This document shows, piece after piece, positions 50,960 to 59,809 of a stretch of DNA of 64,000 bases. The first letter of the stretch is position 1. Every line of letters starts with the position of its first letter. A model generated the notes under the pieces. That model searched no databases, was not told the DNA's origin, and saw only the letters and a list, made by a program, of their open reading frames with translations. This DNA comes from Chitinophagaceae bacterium UBA4411. GTDB taxonomy: Bacteria > Bacteroidota > Bacteroidia > Chitinophagales > Chitinophagaceae. Where the stretch lies: contig DGQP01000008.1 in assembly GCA_002400415.1 (NCBI GenBank), forward strand, positions 1 to 64,000. Direction: 5' to 3'. The translations under genes and the position numbers were made by a program.

Positions 50960-51883
50960 ATGTTTGATCGCTTACAACAAAAATGGAAGGTCAATGGCCT
51001 TCAGCTGGCCCTGATCCTTTGCACTTTTGCCATAGGCGGCAGCATCACCGGCTATGCCGGCCGCCGGCTCATGCCCCTGCTGGGTATTGAGCAGGACTGG
51101 CTATGGATCATTGTATATATCATATTAGTTTCCCTGCTCTGGCCCCTGGCTGTTTTATTAATCAGTATCCCTTTCGGCCAGTTCCGGTTCTTTGTAAAGT
51201 ATTTAAAGAAGATCGGGAAGAGGATAGGGCTGACGGGAAGCCGGAAGCCGGAAGCCGGAGGTCAGAAGCCCGGAATAACCTCAAACCCCAGACCCCAAAC
51301 CTCAGACCCCTGCCGTATCGCCATCTTTGCTTCGGGTGCGGGTTCCAATGCCCAAAAGATCATTGATCATTTCCGCTATTCCAAAAAAGCAAGAGTGACG
51401 CTGATCGTTTGTAATAAACCGGGCGCCCTTGTGTTATCCATCGCCGAGGCGGAGCATATCCCTGTATTAATAACCGGGAAAGAAGAATTCAATACAAGCG
51501 GCTATGCGGAGGAATTGCAGGAAAAAGGAATTGACCTGATCGTACTGGCGGGTTTCCTCTGGAAGATACCGGCTGCATTAATCAAAGCTTTTCCCGGCCG
51601 CATTATTAATATACATCCTGCCCTGCTACCCGGCTATGGCGGCAAGGGCATGTATGGCCTCCGTGTTCACCAGGCCGTCATTGATAATAAAGAAAAAGAA
51701 AGCGGCATCAGTATTCATTACGTGGATGAGATCTATGACCACGGCCGGGTCATTTTCCAGGCCAAATGCCCTTTACTGCAATACGAAACGGCAGAATCAC
51801 TGGCACAGCGCATCCACAAACTGGAACATGAACACTATCCGCGGATCATTGAACGGTTAATTGACGGTAATGGCCCATTTTAG
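50960..51883 (+). CDS. purN: DUF6787 membrane domain fused to phosphoribosylglycinamide formyltransferase
   Basis: 307 aa. Residues 1-85 are a small membrane domain (RLQQKWKVNGLQLALILCTFAIGGSITGYAGRRLM; WLWIIVYIILVSLLWPLAVLLISIPFGQFRFFVKYLKK) typical of DUF6787. Residues about 118-307 are PurN: RIAIFASGAGSNAQKIIDHF, LVLAGFLWKIPAALIKAFPGRIINIHPALLPGYGGKGMYGLRVHQAVIDNKEKESGISIHYVDEIYDHGRVIFQ, with the catalytic N-H-D set (IINIHPALLP, and Asp in YVDEIYDHG). It transfers formyl from N10-formyl-THF to GAR in purine synthesis. The linker (about 92-117) is encoded by repeat DNA (51236-51310), and no ATG precedes the PurN part. Confidence 0.85.
   Translation: MFDRLQQKWKVNGLQLALILCTFAIGGSITGYAGRRLMPLLGIEQDWLWIIVYIILVSLLWPLAVLLISIPFGQFRFFVKYLKKIGKRIGLTGSRKPEAGGQKPGITSNPRPQTSDPCRIAIFASGAGSNAQKIIDHFRYSKKARVTLIVCNKPGALVLSIAEAEHIPVLITGKEEFNTSGYAEELQEKGIDLIVLAGFLWKIPAALIKAFPGRIINIHPALLPGYGGKGMYGLRVHQAVIDNKEKESGISIHYVDEIYDHGRVIFQAKCPLLQYETAESLAQRIHKLEHEHYPRIIERLIDGNGPF
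51236..51310. repeat. Simple repeats forming the DUF6787-PurN linker
   Basis: GGAAGCC occurs three times in tandem at 51236-51256, then GGAGGTCAGAAGCC, then a C/A-rich run with CTCAAACCCCAGACCCC and AAACCTCAGACCCC (51280-51310). Such runs look like intergenic junk of related genomes rather than coding sequence, yet here the frame stays open. Confidence 0.6.
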
Positions 51884-51910
51884 ATTAGCATTTGCATTTT
51901 CTTTCGTTAC

Positions 51911-52693
51911 TTGCCACCCAATATAAACCTGTTGCACCGCTATCGTATAATTATACCATTCCTGTTTATTGTTTTGCTGGCCTCACAGTCTGCATTGGCA
52001 CAGTATAAAATAAAAGGAACCGTATATGACAGCACCCGCAACTATCCCCTTGAACTGGTTTCCGTAATAAGCACCTCGGGAAAAGGTACGGTAACCAATG
52101 CAGAAGGTGTGTATGAAATAGAAGTGGGAGAAAAAGATTCCATCTGGTTCAGCTACCTCGGTAAGCCCACCGTTAAATTTCCCGTATTAAAGATCGCCAA
52201 CCCTTTTGGGTTTGATATTTCGTTAAAGGTGAATGTAACCGTATTGAAAGAAGTCAAGATCAGGCCCCGGAATTATAAACAGGATTCCGCCCAGAACCGT
52301 ATTGACTATGCTAAAATCTTTAATTATAAGAAACCGGGACTCAAAACCGTAACGCCCCAGTATGGCGTGGGGGCCGGGTTCGACCTGGACGAGATCATTA
52401 ATATGTTCCGTTTTAAACGAAACAGGAGTATGTTATCCTTCCAGAAACGTTTATTAGAAGAAGAACGGGAAAAATCAGTAACCCACCGTTTCAATAAAGC
52501 ATTAGTGCGGAGGCTGACCCTGCTGGATGGTGCGGAGTTAGATAGTTTTATGCGGGTCTTCCGCCCCTCTTATGAATTCACCATGTCCACCGGCGATTAT
52601 GATTTTCAGCAGTACATCAAAACTGCGCATGCCCGTTTCAAAAGAGGCCTGCCACCCCTGCAGTTCCTGCGGCCGGAAGAGATTGAAGAATAA
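51911..52693 (+). CDS. Carboxypeptidase regulatory-like domain protein (secreted)
   Basis: 260 aa with a probable TTG start (51911; another TTG at 51932 is possible, and no ATG is near). Signal peptide (IIIPFLFIVLLASQSALAQ), then a CarboxypepD_reg-like beta domain (YKIKGTVYDSTRNYPLELVSVISTSGKGTVTNAEGVYEIEVGEKDSIWFSYLGKPTVKFPV), as in TonB-dependent receptor plugs, and a basic helical C-terminal half (RKRLLEEEREKSVTHRF..., ARFKRGLPPLQFLRPEEIEE). It is found without a receptor barrel. It probably acts at the cell envelope; function unknown. Confidence 0.8.
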   Translation: MPPNINLLHRYRIIIPFLFIVLLASQSALAQYKIKGTVYDSTRNYPLELVSVISTSGKGTVTNAEGVYEIEVGEKDSIWFSYLGKPTVKFPVLKIANPFGFDISLKVNVTVLKEVKIRPRNYKQDSAQNRIDYAKIFNYKKPGLKTVTPQYGVGAGFDLDEIINMFRFKRNRSMLSFQKRLLEEEREKSVTHRFNKALVRRLTLLDGAELDSFMRVFRPSYEFTMSTGDYDFQQYIKTAHARFKRGLPPLQFLRPEEIEE

Positions 52694-52758
52694 CTTCATA
52701 CAATTCCGCCCGGTAAACAAAAAAAGAACGGTAATTTCCTGCTCTATTTTTATGGCTT

Positions 52759-53430
52759 ATGAGTAACCAGTTGCACAACGAACTGCGCAAAGAGTTCCAG
52801 TTGGAAAGAATGATCCTTTTCAGTGATGCCGTTTTTGCAATTGCCATCACCCTGCTGGTCATTGAAATAAAAATCCCCGAGATTCACGAAGCAGAAGTAA
52901 CCGATAAACTCTTACTCCATAAACTGCGGGAGCTCATCCCCAAATTCATCGGCTTTCTTGTCAGTTTTTTACTCATCGGCCAGTACTGGATCGTTCATCA
53001 CCGCATGTTTGGCTATGTGGTCAACTTCAACGACCGGCTCATCTGGCTAAACATATTTTTTTTACTGGCTGTGGCACTGATGCCCTTCAGCACCGGGTTT
53101 TACAGCGAGTACGTATTGACCAAAACAATGATGCCTGTCATCTTCTACACGGCTAATATTGCTGCGCTGGGTTTTATTAATTTTTTTATGTGGCGTTATA
53201 TTTCCAAACCGGGAAAGAACCTCACAGAAAACCTTACCCAACCCATGGCCCGTTTCTTTTCCAGCCGGGCCCTTGCAGTGCCTGTTATTTTTATCATCTT
53301 CTCTTTTGTTTATCTCTATGCACCGAAGATCGCCTTCTGGATCCCACTGCTGATTCCCCTTATTCTTCGTTTATTATTTAACCCGATGAAGAAAAAAGCT
53401 ATTGAAGCATCTTTAAAAAATAAATCATGA
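52759..53430 (+). CDS. TMEM175-family potassium channel (DUF1211)
   Basis: 223 aa with six membrane helices. The first helix carries the diagnostic LERMILFSDAVFAIAITLLVIEIKIPE; RxxxFSDAVFAI lines the pore of TMEM175 channels. Further helices: FIGFLVSFLLIGQYWIVHHRMFGYV, LIWLNIFFLLAVALMPFSTGFYSEY, MPVIFYTANIAALGFINFFMWRYI and the C-terminal IAFWIPLLIPLILRLLF. Bacterial members are tetramers of a single six-helix unit that conduct K+. The stop overlaps the start of the serine hydrolase gene (ATGA), so the two are coupled. Confidence 0.9.
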   Translation: MSNQLHNELRKEFQLERMILFSDAVFAIAITLLVIEIKIPEIHEAEVTDKLLLHKLRELIPKFIGFLVSFLLIGQYWIVHHRMFGYVVNFNDRLIWLNIFFLLAVALMPFSTGFYSEYVLTKTMMPVIFYTANIAALGFINFFMWRYISKPGKNLTENLTQPMARFFSSRALAVPVIFIIFSFVYLYAPKIAFWIPLLIPLILRLLFNPMKKKAIEASLKNKS

Positions 53431-54944
53431 AACGTATTACTGCCCTCCCCGCTGCTGTCTTATTACTGGTTGTTACTGTACAGGCACAGCCATCTTTTGT
53501 AAAAGACAGTCTTGATAATTATGTCAGCACTGCCTTAAAAGAATGGCAGATCCCCGGTGTATCGGTTTGCGTGGTAAAAGATGGCAAAGTGGTGCTGTTG
53601 AAAGGATACGGTGTAAAAGAAACCGGCACTGCTGACAAAGTAGATGAAAACACCTTGTTCATGATCGGCAGCAACAGCAAAGCATTTACCGGTACGGCCC
53701 TTGCTATACTGGATGCAGAGAAACAAGTATCACTGGATGATAAAGTACAAAAATGGTTACCCGATTTTAAAATGGCTGATCCCTGGGTGGCGAAAGAAGC
53801 CAATATAAGAGACCTGCTTTGTCACCGCCTGGGTTTTGAAACCTTCCAGGGTGATTTTATGTATTTCGATTCTGATCTTACCGTAGCGGAAGTAAGGGAG
53901 AAGATGGGCAAATTAAAACCCCTCTATGGTTTCCGGGGCAAATGGGGGTATACCAATTCCGCTTTTATGACGGCTGGCGAGATCATTCCCAAAGTAACCG
54001 GTAAAACATGGGCTGCCTATGTAACCGAAAAAATTTTTCAGCCGCTGGGTATGAACCATACACTGGCCTTGTCCAAAGAAATCACTTCTTCGTCTAACAG
54101 GGCTTTGGCCCATACCGTTGTGCTGGGCGAACTGAAAAAGATACCCTATGGCAATATCGATAACCTGGCACCTGCCGGCAGTATTTCTTCTTCTGCCAAC
54201 GACCTGAGCCATTGGGTGATGGCACAGTTGGATAAAGGAAAGTATGATGGTAAACAAGTGATACCCGCTGCAGCTATTGCACAAACCTGGTTACCACATT
54301 CTATACTCGGTAATGGCGGAACGATTTTTAATAAAGGCCATTTCAATTTATACGGGCTGGGCTGGTTCCTCGAAGAATATGCCGGCAGAAAGATCGTATC
54401 GCATACCGGCGGCGTGAATGGTTTTGTAACCAGTGTGACATTGATCCCCGAAGAAAAATTAGGCATCATCGTCTTAACGAATACCGATGCCAATAATTTT
54501 TATGAAGCGTTGAAATGGGAGATCATGGATGCGTATTTTGAACTTCCTTACCGCAACTACAGCCAGGTGTACCTGCAGGGGTACCGGAATAATGAAAAGG
54601 AAATGATGAAACAACTGGCCTTGAAAAAAGATACGATCAGTACGAACCCGAAAACTGACCTGCCCTTATCCGCTTTTGCAGGAACGTATGTACATGACAT
54701 CTATGGCAAAATGACCATTGCGCTGGAAAATGGAAAACTGAAAGCCAGCTTCGAGCATCATAAAGGCCGTTACGCCGACCTGGAAGCATTGGGCGGCAGC
54801 CGTTTCTTTGCAACTTTCAACGATCCATTGTATGGCCGCAAAGTATGGCCTTTCACGATCGAAAACGGGAAAGTTAAATCAGTAACCGTGAAAGTGGCTG
54901 ATTTTGTAGAGTTCACTCCTTATGAATTTATAAAAGTAAAATAG
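53427..54944 (+). CDS. Serine hydrolase, beta-lactamase class C family
   Basis: 505 aa. Signal peptide (ITALPAAVLLLVVTVQAQ). The beta-lactamase/transpeptidase domain (about 28-370) has the nucleophile motif SNSK in MIGSNSKAFTGTALAIL (Ser about 83), the second motif YTN in WGYTNSAFM (about 175) and HTGGVNGFV in place of KTG (about 325). The C-terminal 100 residues (LPLSAFAGTYVHDIYGKMTIALENGKLKASF) form a DUF3471-like lipocalin-type domain. It is probably a periplasmic D-aminopeptidase or esterase rather than a true beta-lactamase. It overlaps the TMEM175 gene by 4 bp and the next gene begins 2 bp after it. Confidence 0.9.
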   Translation: MKRITALPAAVLLLVVTVQAQPSFVKDSLDNYVSTALKEWQIPGVSVCVVKDGKVVLLKGYGVKETGTADKVDENTLFMIGSNSKAFTGTALAILDAEKQVSLDDKVQKWLPDFKMADPWVAKEANIRDLLCHRLGFETFQGDFMYFDSDLTVAEVREKMGKLKPLYGFRGKWGYTNSAFMTAGEIIPKVTGKTWAAYVTEKIFQPLGMNHTLALSKEITSSSNRALAHTVVLGELKKIPYGNIDNLAPAGSISSSANDLSHWVMAQLDKGKYDGKQVIPAAAIAQTWLPHSILGNGGTIFNKGHFNLYGLGWFLEEYAGRKIVSHTGGVNGFVTSVTLIPEEKLGIIVLTNTDANNFYEALKWEIMDAYFELPYRNYSQVYLQGYRNNEKEMMKQLALKKDTISTNPKTDLPLSAFAGTYVHDIYGKMTIALENGKLKASFEHHKGRYADLEALGGSRFFATFNDPLYGRKVWPFTIENGKVKSVTVKVADFVEFTPYEFIKVK

Positions 54945-54946
54945 AC

Positions 54947-55492
54947 ATGGAACAAACAACTCTTGGCATCGGCACACGTTTGCAACACACATTATACGGC
55001 CCCGGCGTCATCGTGGGTATTAAATATGCCACGTACCTTATTTCTTTTATCAACCACGGCATCAAAGAAATTGACAAAACTGACGCACAACTAGATGAGA
55101 TCATCGCCGAGAACGTAACGGCAGAAATAGAAACCCATTCGGAAGTGGAACGATCATTACTGAAGATACTGCGGCTCTGGGGAGGTCTTTCTGAAACAGT
55201 ACCACTCGGTGAAAAATGGATCAATGGTACTTTACTGATACAACCTGCTGATAAAAGCCTGAAGCCAAAAGAAATTCCTATTGATGATTTCTTTCACAAG
55301 ATCGTGATGCTGCGGGACCGGCTGCGGGTGCTGGAGCAAAATATCAACAGCCATAAAAAACTCAGTGATGAAGAAAAAGTGAACCTGCAGCAATATATCA
55401 CCCGTTGCTATGGCTCCCTCACCACCTTCAATGTATTGTTTAAAAACAAAGAGCATTGGTTTGTGGGCGAGAAGGGAGGGAAGGAAGAGTGA
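54947..55492 (+). CDS. Hypothetical cytoplasmic protein (181 aa)
   Basis: 181 aa. The N-terminus (TTLGIGTRLQHTLYGPGVIVGIKYATYLISFINHGIKEI) looks like a small beta-barrel of the 'G..V.H..+G.G.I' type found at the C-terminus of UvrD-like helicases and in DUF3553-like proteins. It is followed by helices (QLDEIIAENVTAEIETHSEVERSLLKILRLW) and a coiled-coil-rich region (FHKIVMLRDRLRVLEQNINSHKKLSDEEKVNLQQYITRCYGSLT). The similarity to those domains is weak. It directly follows the serine hydrolase gene and is probably cotranscribed. Confidence 0.7.
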   Translation: MEQTTLGIGTRLQHTLYGPGVIVGIKYATYLISFINHGIKEIDKTDAQLDEIIAENVTAEIETHSEVERSLLKILRLWGGLSETVPLGEKWINGTLLIQPADKSLKPKEIPIDDFFHKIVMLRDRLRVLEQNINSHKKLSDEEKVNLQQYITRCYGSLTTFNVLFKNKEHWFVGEKGGKEE

Positions 55493-55631
55493 CGCTTATA
55501 AAAAATATGCAACTGCATTCAGTCCCCGCAATTTGTTATAAACAAAGAAGAACTGCGTCTGTGCATGGATGTTTATTTTTCAGCGTTAGTTCATAACTTC
55601 AACAGTGTATTCCGGATAAGATTTGTACCGG

Positions 55632-55653
55632 CAGGGCATTCGGGAATGCCCTG
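55632..55653. promoter_or_regulatory. Hairpin in intergenic region
   Basis: CAGGGCATT-CGGG-AATGCCCTG, a perfect 9-bp stem with no T-run on either side. It lies between the 181-aa gene and a lipoprotein gene. It may be a weak terminator or mRNA end structure; otherwise the 212-bp gap is featureless. Confidence 0.4.
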
Positions 55654-55704
55654 TTGGGCATAAAGTTTGGCCGTTGGCAGAAATAACAACCACACCCTAA
55701 TAAT

Positions 55705-56070
55705 ATGAAGCAACTTCTTCCCCTCCTTGCCTGCCTGTCGCTCACCAGCTGCATGACAAATTACAAGATGACGACTTTCTATGTAAAGAACAACACTGAC
55801 AAGACGATAAATTTTAAAGCAAGTGTTGAGAAATTAAGCTCGGGTGGTTCATTTATTATGACTTTACCGTTCACTGTATTACCTAAGGATAGTGTTCTGG
55901 CACGGAAAGTACAGTTAAGGAAAGATGCATCACCGACTGCCTGGTTCACTCAATTTATTCTTTTCCCCGTTGACAGTGTAAAACTGAACGACCCGAATGA
56001 TGCTAATAATTGGATAAAATCGGCAGACGCAAAAGGAAACCAAATTTACATTTTTAACGTAGCCAGATGA
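55705..56070 (+). CDS. Small lipoprotein (121 aa), unknown
   Basis: 121 aa. Signal peptide with lipobox LTSC (KQLLPLLACLSLTSCM), lipidation at about Cys15. The mature part is probably beta-rich (TFYVKNNTDKTINFKASVEKLSSGGSFIMTLPFTVLPKDSVLARKVQLRKDA), resembling small immunoglobulin-like lipoproteins, with no named family. The stop overlaps the next start codon (ATGA), so it is coupled to the following gene. Confidence 0.72.
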   Translation: MKQLLPLLACLSLTSCMTNYKMTTFYVKNNTDKTINFKASVEKLSSGGSFIMTLPFTVLPKDSVLARKVQLRKDASPTAWFTQFILFPVDSVKLNDPNDANNWIKSADAKGNQIYIFNVAR

Positions 56071-56807
56071 AAAGACAACTTTTAGTAATATTTTTTATTA
56101 TCGCTGGTCATTCCTTTTTGTACACACAACAAAATGACAGTTTATTCTCAAGGCTGCAGGCTATTTCCAATAACGGTCTTGATTTTTTCAATGTTGATGG
56201 AATTGAAATAACCAGCCAAAACATTAACTCGGCATTTTCTAAGAAAAATATCTTAAAGAAGTTCAAACAATTTTCAATCAAAGAAAACGACTTAAACTTA
56301 GCCGACAGCTCAATACCTGGTCAAAATTATTATGTTTCAAAATCAGAGGAAATTTTACCCGGTACAGTTCAGCACAGTTCCTACTATTTTATAGAAAATA
56401 AGATCGGGGGTATTACAGCAATAACTTTTTCGGCCATCAACAAAAACGATAAGGAATTTGAAAGAAATTTTGCAGATCTCCTGCTAAATGACAAAATCCC
56501 GAAATCAGTTTACACAGCAGCAGAAATTGACAGCATTAATTTTTCAGGAAGAAAAATTTATTTAGGCAGGAGCTGCCATTGGATGGGCATAAATAATGTT
56601 CAATGCCCGTATTACGGGCAAATGAACTGGAGTGTGCATAAAACACCGGAAGACGCTTCTGCAAACACAACTAATCAATACAATGTAATTAAAGCAAAAA
56701 GGGGCGGTAAAATAATTTCAGAAGAATTAGTCGATGTGATTTTTGAAGGAACACCGGTAAAAGCAAAAAAGCAGTTTATGATTTTAAAGGCATATCTTCT
56801 TTATTAG
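56067..56807 (+). CDS. Hypothetical secreted protein (246 aa)
   Basis: 246 aa. Signal peptide (KRQLLVIFFIIAGHSFLYTQ). The mature region is mixed alpha/beta with a conserved-looking HSSYYFIENKIGGITAITFSAINK segment, a single cysteine pair (GRSCHWMGINNVQCPYYGQMNWSVHKT) and a Lys-rich end. No family recognised. It is translationally coupled to the lipoprotein gene upstream and AT-rich compared with the respiratory cluster. The 238 bp downstream (56808-57045) hold no gene. Confidence 0.65.
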   Translation: MKRQLLVIFFIIAGHSFLYTQQNDSLFSRLQAISNNGLDFFNVDGIEITSQNINSAFSKKNILKKFKQFSIKENDLNLADSSIPGQNYYVSKSEEILPGTVQHSSYYFIENKIGGITAITFSAINKNDKEFERNFADLLLNDKIPKSVYTAAEIDSINFSGRKIYLGRSCHWMGINNVQCPYYGQMNWSVHKTPEDASANTTNQYNVIKAKRGGKIISEELVDVIFEGTPVKAKKQFMILKAYLLY

Positions 56808-57045
56808 TTGGCATGAGTGGCGGCAAAACTTTGACAATTTATTTTGTTGCAGCGCCGGCCAGGCAGAATTTCGTAAGCTGTGTAATGAGCTTTTGGAACA
56901 ATGACAGCATTAATCAAGGAGGGTTACCACCGTTATTAGAGAAAGTGATGACGCTATCCAGGTAACCATTTCTGCCGGCAAAACTTATTTGTAAAAACCA
57001 GGCAACTCATTACGACTGACAACGTATTAATTACAGCACCGGGTT

Positions 57046-57933
57046 TCAAACCGGCTGCTGCTCAATAATGAATTTGTACCCCCTGCCATGTACGTTTATG
57101 AACTTAAGGGAGTTATCAGCACTTAATTTCTTACGTAATTTAGACACCAGTACATCCACGTTCCTGCTGATCACCACGATGCCTTCCTCTTCCCAGATCT
57201 CTTTCATCAGTTTTTCCCGTTCCACCACCTGGTTGATGTTTTCGACAAATATTTTCAAGGCTTTTGTTTCCTTTTCCGAAAGGGTAATGGTTGTATGCCC
57301 GGTTGTAAGCAGGTTATTCCCTGTATAAAATTGAAAGTTTCCTATTGGTATATATTCCGCATCAGCGGCGACTGGTTCTTTCTCTTCTTTTTTCCGGAAC
57401 CGATCTTTCATATACAAGCCGGCCAAGCCCAAAGGAATGATCAACAGCAATAACCAAAGGGAATTGAAAGTATTTTCCTTCAAAAGATCAAATTCAATAA
57501 CATAACAACCCAGCTCCAGCTTACGGCCCCTGCAGGGTGTTAAATCGCCTGTTTTACCATTTATTTCAAATGCCAGGACCGTTTCCTTTTGTTCACAATT
57601 CCTCAAATTCACGATATACTCCTTTGCCAGCACATTTTTTTGAAATGCTCGCTGCACTATATTGATGAGTGAATCGGAAATAAAACCAACGTTTTTCTGA
57701 AAGGAAACCTGGTAGGTAGTTGAATTTAATTTCTTAACCGGCAGCACCCGGGATTCAGCATCTTTAGCGGAAAGTAACAACTGGTGCCCTATATCCCTTA
57801 GTACAATCTCTGCATGCTTCTCCGGGAGTTCATTCTTTTTATTACTAAATGCAACAGCAGCCATCAAAATAACAACTACCAGCATGGAAGATCCAAACAG
57901 AATAAATGGCTTCATGACAGCAAAATTATCCAT
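57046..57933 (-). CDS. Membrane-anchored winged-helix transcriptional regulator (ToxR-like)
   Basis: 295 aa. An N-terminal membrane segment (FILFGSSMLVVVILMAAVAF), an extracytoplasmic part of about 125 residues with two cysteines, a second membrane helix (SLWLLLLIIPLGLAGLYM) and a C-terminal OmpR/PhoB-type winged helix (IPIGNFQFYTGNNLLTTGHTTITLSEKETKALKIFVENINQVVEREKLMKEIWEEEGIVVISRNVDVLVSKLRKKLSADNSLKFINVHGRGYKFI). There is no receiver domain, so it may sense an envelope signal directly. It is transcribed away from the BNR lipoprotein gene, with 127 bp between them, which makes that gene a possible target. Confidence 0.85.
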   Translation of the reverse strand: MDNFAVMKPFILFGSSMLVVVILMAAVAFSNKKNELPEKHAEIVLRDIGHQLLLSAKDAESRVLPVKKLNSTTYQVSFQKNVGFISDSLINIVQRAFQKNVLAKEYIVNLRNCEQKETVLAFEINGKTGDLTPCRGRKLELGCYVIEFDLLKENTFNSLWLLLLIIPLGLAGLYMKDRFRKKEEKEPVAADAEYIPIGNFQFYTGNNLLTTGHTTITLSEKETKALKIFVENINQVVEREKLMKEIWEEEGIVVISRNVDVLVSKLRKKLSADNSLKFINVHGRGYKFIIEQQPV

Positions 57934-58060
57934 TAAGCCCAGGTTTCCGGTGGTTTTACAAGCTTTTACGCATCTTTTACATCTCTTTACCGGTAAAAAA
58001 CTTCCCGGTAGTTGACACCTGATATATTTAGGTTATTGTTTCACCTAATCAATCAACGTC

Positions 58061-59164
58061 ATGAAAATCATCTGCAACCTTGCTGTTTTGTTCCTTTTTC
58101 AATTGCTTTCCTGTAAAGAGGCGCCGGAGTCACCACAGCCATCTCCGCTACCGGTTAGTCAGCAAAAACAAAAAATAGATAAGGCAGGAGCTGCAAATAT
58201 GGTTTTTAGATCCGCGGATGGCGGACAAACCTGGCAGGACATCAGCGAAGGACTGCCCGGGGATAAGCTGGAGGGTAGCCTTTTTGTAAATGATCGTGGG
58301 TTCTATTTACGTAGCGGCAATTATATCTATCACAATAACCCCAACAACAAGGCATCTTTTTGGGAGAAAGAAATTTTCCCTGACGATCATAGCAGCATTG
58401 CCCCTGGTAAGTCCGGGATGTTTGCATACGATTACCACCAGGGCCAGTTCAGGCAAAAAATAAACGGATCGGATAAATGGTCGCCTGTATATGAGAATTT
58501 CCAGTTGAAAGGGGTCATCAACGTTTTTGAAACTGCCGGAGGCACTGTGTTCATCGTTTGCGACCGCGGCCGCGGCCTTTTCAGATCCACTGACAAAGGG
58601 AAAAACTGGAAAGAAGTTACCCGTGGCGTATGGAAACTGGCAGCGTCAAACGGTGTACTGATGGCGAACAGCATTCATGGGATTATAAGATCCACCGATG
58701 ATGGCGAAACCTGGGAAACGGTACTCAGCGAGGGAGGTGTCGGCATCAATATAGCACCTATCAATGGTGGATTCGCTGCTATTACGTTCAGTACACAGTC
58801 GAGTACCAGGAGGATTCGTACATCGTATGACGCTGGTAAAACCTGGCAGGCCATTGATGCCGGTCTTCAGACGCAAGACGTTAAGGATTCAGGGGGGCGG
58901 CCCTTTAATGCCAGCTTTCCGGTGCAGGGAAGTTTTGGCTTAGTTCAGTATGCTGTTGGTACCGAACTTCCGGAGCAAGCCTTTATAACTTCCATTATCC
59001 AGGTAGGTGAATATTTCTACTGTGGTCATCCGAAAGGCATTTTCGGATCAGCAGATAAGGGTAAAACATGGAAACTGGTTCTTCCTTCCATAGAAGGAAA
59101 GGTCTTTCATTTATATAGTTCAGGTAGTGTGATTTATGCTATACCCAGTGCTGGAGGATGCTGA
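58061..59164 (+). CDS. BNR/sialidase-like beta-propeller lipoprotein
   Basis: 367 aa. Signal peptide with lipobox LLSC (KIICNLAVLFLFQLLSC). At least five Asp-box/BNR repeats are visible: VFRSADGGQTWQDIS, LFRSTDKGKNWKEVT, IIRSTDDGETWETVL, IRTSYDAGKTWQAID and FGSADKGKTWKLVL, consistent with a six- or seven-bladed propeller. None of the catalytic residues of true sialidases can be pointed out. Such proteins bind or recognise glycans or help photosystem or envelope assembly; this one's role is unknown. It is transcribed divergently from the membrane winged-helix regulator. Confidence 0.82.
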   Translation: MKIICNLAVLFLFQLLSCKEAPESPQPSPLPVSQQKQKIDKAGAANMVFRSADGGQTWQDISEGLPGDKLEGSLFVNDRGFYLRSGNYIYHNNPNNKASFWEKEIFPDDHSSIAPGKSGMFAYDYHQGQFRQKINGSDKWSPVYENFQLKGVINVFETAGGTVFIVCDRGRGLFRSTDKGKNWKEVTRGVWKLAASNGVLMANSIHGIIRSTDDGETWETVLSEGGVGINIAPINGGFAAITFSTQSSTRRIRTSYDAGKTWQAIDAGLQTQDVKDSGGRPFNASFPVQGSFGLVQYAVGTELPEQAFITSIIQVGEYFYCGHPKGIFGSADKGKTWKLVLPSIEGKVFHLYSSGSVIYAIPSAGGC

Positions 59165-59269
59165 AGCATTGACAAGCATACCTGGCAGCAGAAGCAAAAT
59201 AAAAGTAATACCTTAAACGGACCTGGTTCACCGGGAGACAGATCTATGTTCATTAAACCTGCAAAAAAT

Positions 59270-59809
59270 ATGAAAAAAGTTATGTATGCACTGATCGCAG
59301 CGCTGGTTGTGGTAAGCGGACTGGTATTTGCTAATCGTGAAATCAAAAATGAACCGCCTAAAGAAACAACCCCAAAGCCAATCTCTGCTGCTGAAAGGGA
59401 AGCTGCCATGAAACAATGGTACACTACCCCTGGTGGTATAGCGTACAAAAACTGGGAAGCTTCTCCCGCAGGTCAAAAAGTGTATGCCGCTGAAGCTAAA
59501 ATAAGGAAGCACCTTACAGATTCGTCCAATATAGAGGCTATTGTAACGGCTCTTTCTCTTCCGCCAGGCTCACGATTAGGTTTTGGAGTGATGGTCAGGA
59601 TTAATGGTGACGATTATATTCTCAACTTCGCGCCGGAAAAGTCTCAATTGGAGCAATTGCAGAACCTGAAAGTCAACGACAAAATAATTATAAGAAGCCG
59701 TAATGTATCGCATGCGCCCAAGTATGCCTATCCAATTATATCGGGCGACTATGTAGAAAGGGATAGTAAACTAATTTATAAACGTGTCCCCCGCAAAGAC
59801 GGTTGCTGA
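59270..59809 (+). CDS. Hypothetical secreted protein (179 aa)
   Basis: 179 aa from the ATG at 59270, which begins the signal peptide (KKVMYALIAALVVVSGLVFA); an ATG 24 bp upstream would add a polar extension. The mature region has a Pro/Lys-rich stretch, a helix (AAEREAAMKQWYTTPGGIAYKNWEASPAGQKVYAAEAKIRKHL) and a beta-rich C-terminal half (LPPGSRLGFGVMVRINGDDYILNFAPEKSQ, KVNDKIIIRSRNVSHAPKYAYPII). No family recognised. It follows the BNR lipoprotein on the same strand. Confidence 0.65.
   Translation: MKKVMYALIAALVVVSGLVFANREIKNEPPKETTPKPISAAEREAAMKQWYTTPGGIAYKNWEASPAGQKVYAAEAKIRKHLTDSSNIEAIVTALSLPPGSRLGFGVMVRINGDDYILNFAPEKSQLEQLQNLKVNDKIIIRSRNVSHAPKYAYPIISGDYVERDSKLIYKRVPRKDGC

Noticed and set aside
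51103..51366. Alternative-frame gene over the DUF6787-PurN junction (87 aa)
   Set aside because: It lies out of frame with both recognisable domains and consists of frame-shifted domain and repeat sequence.
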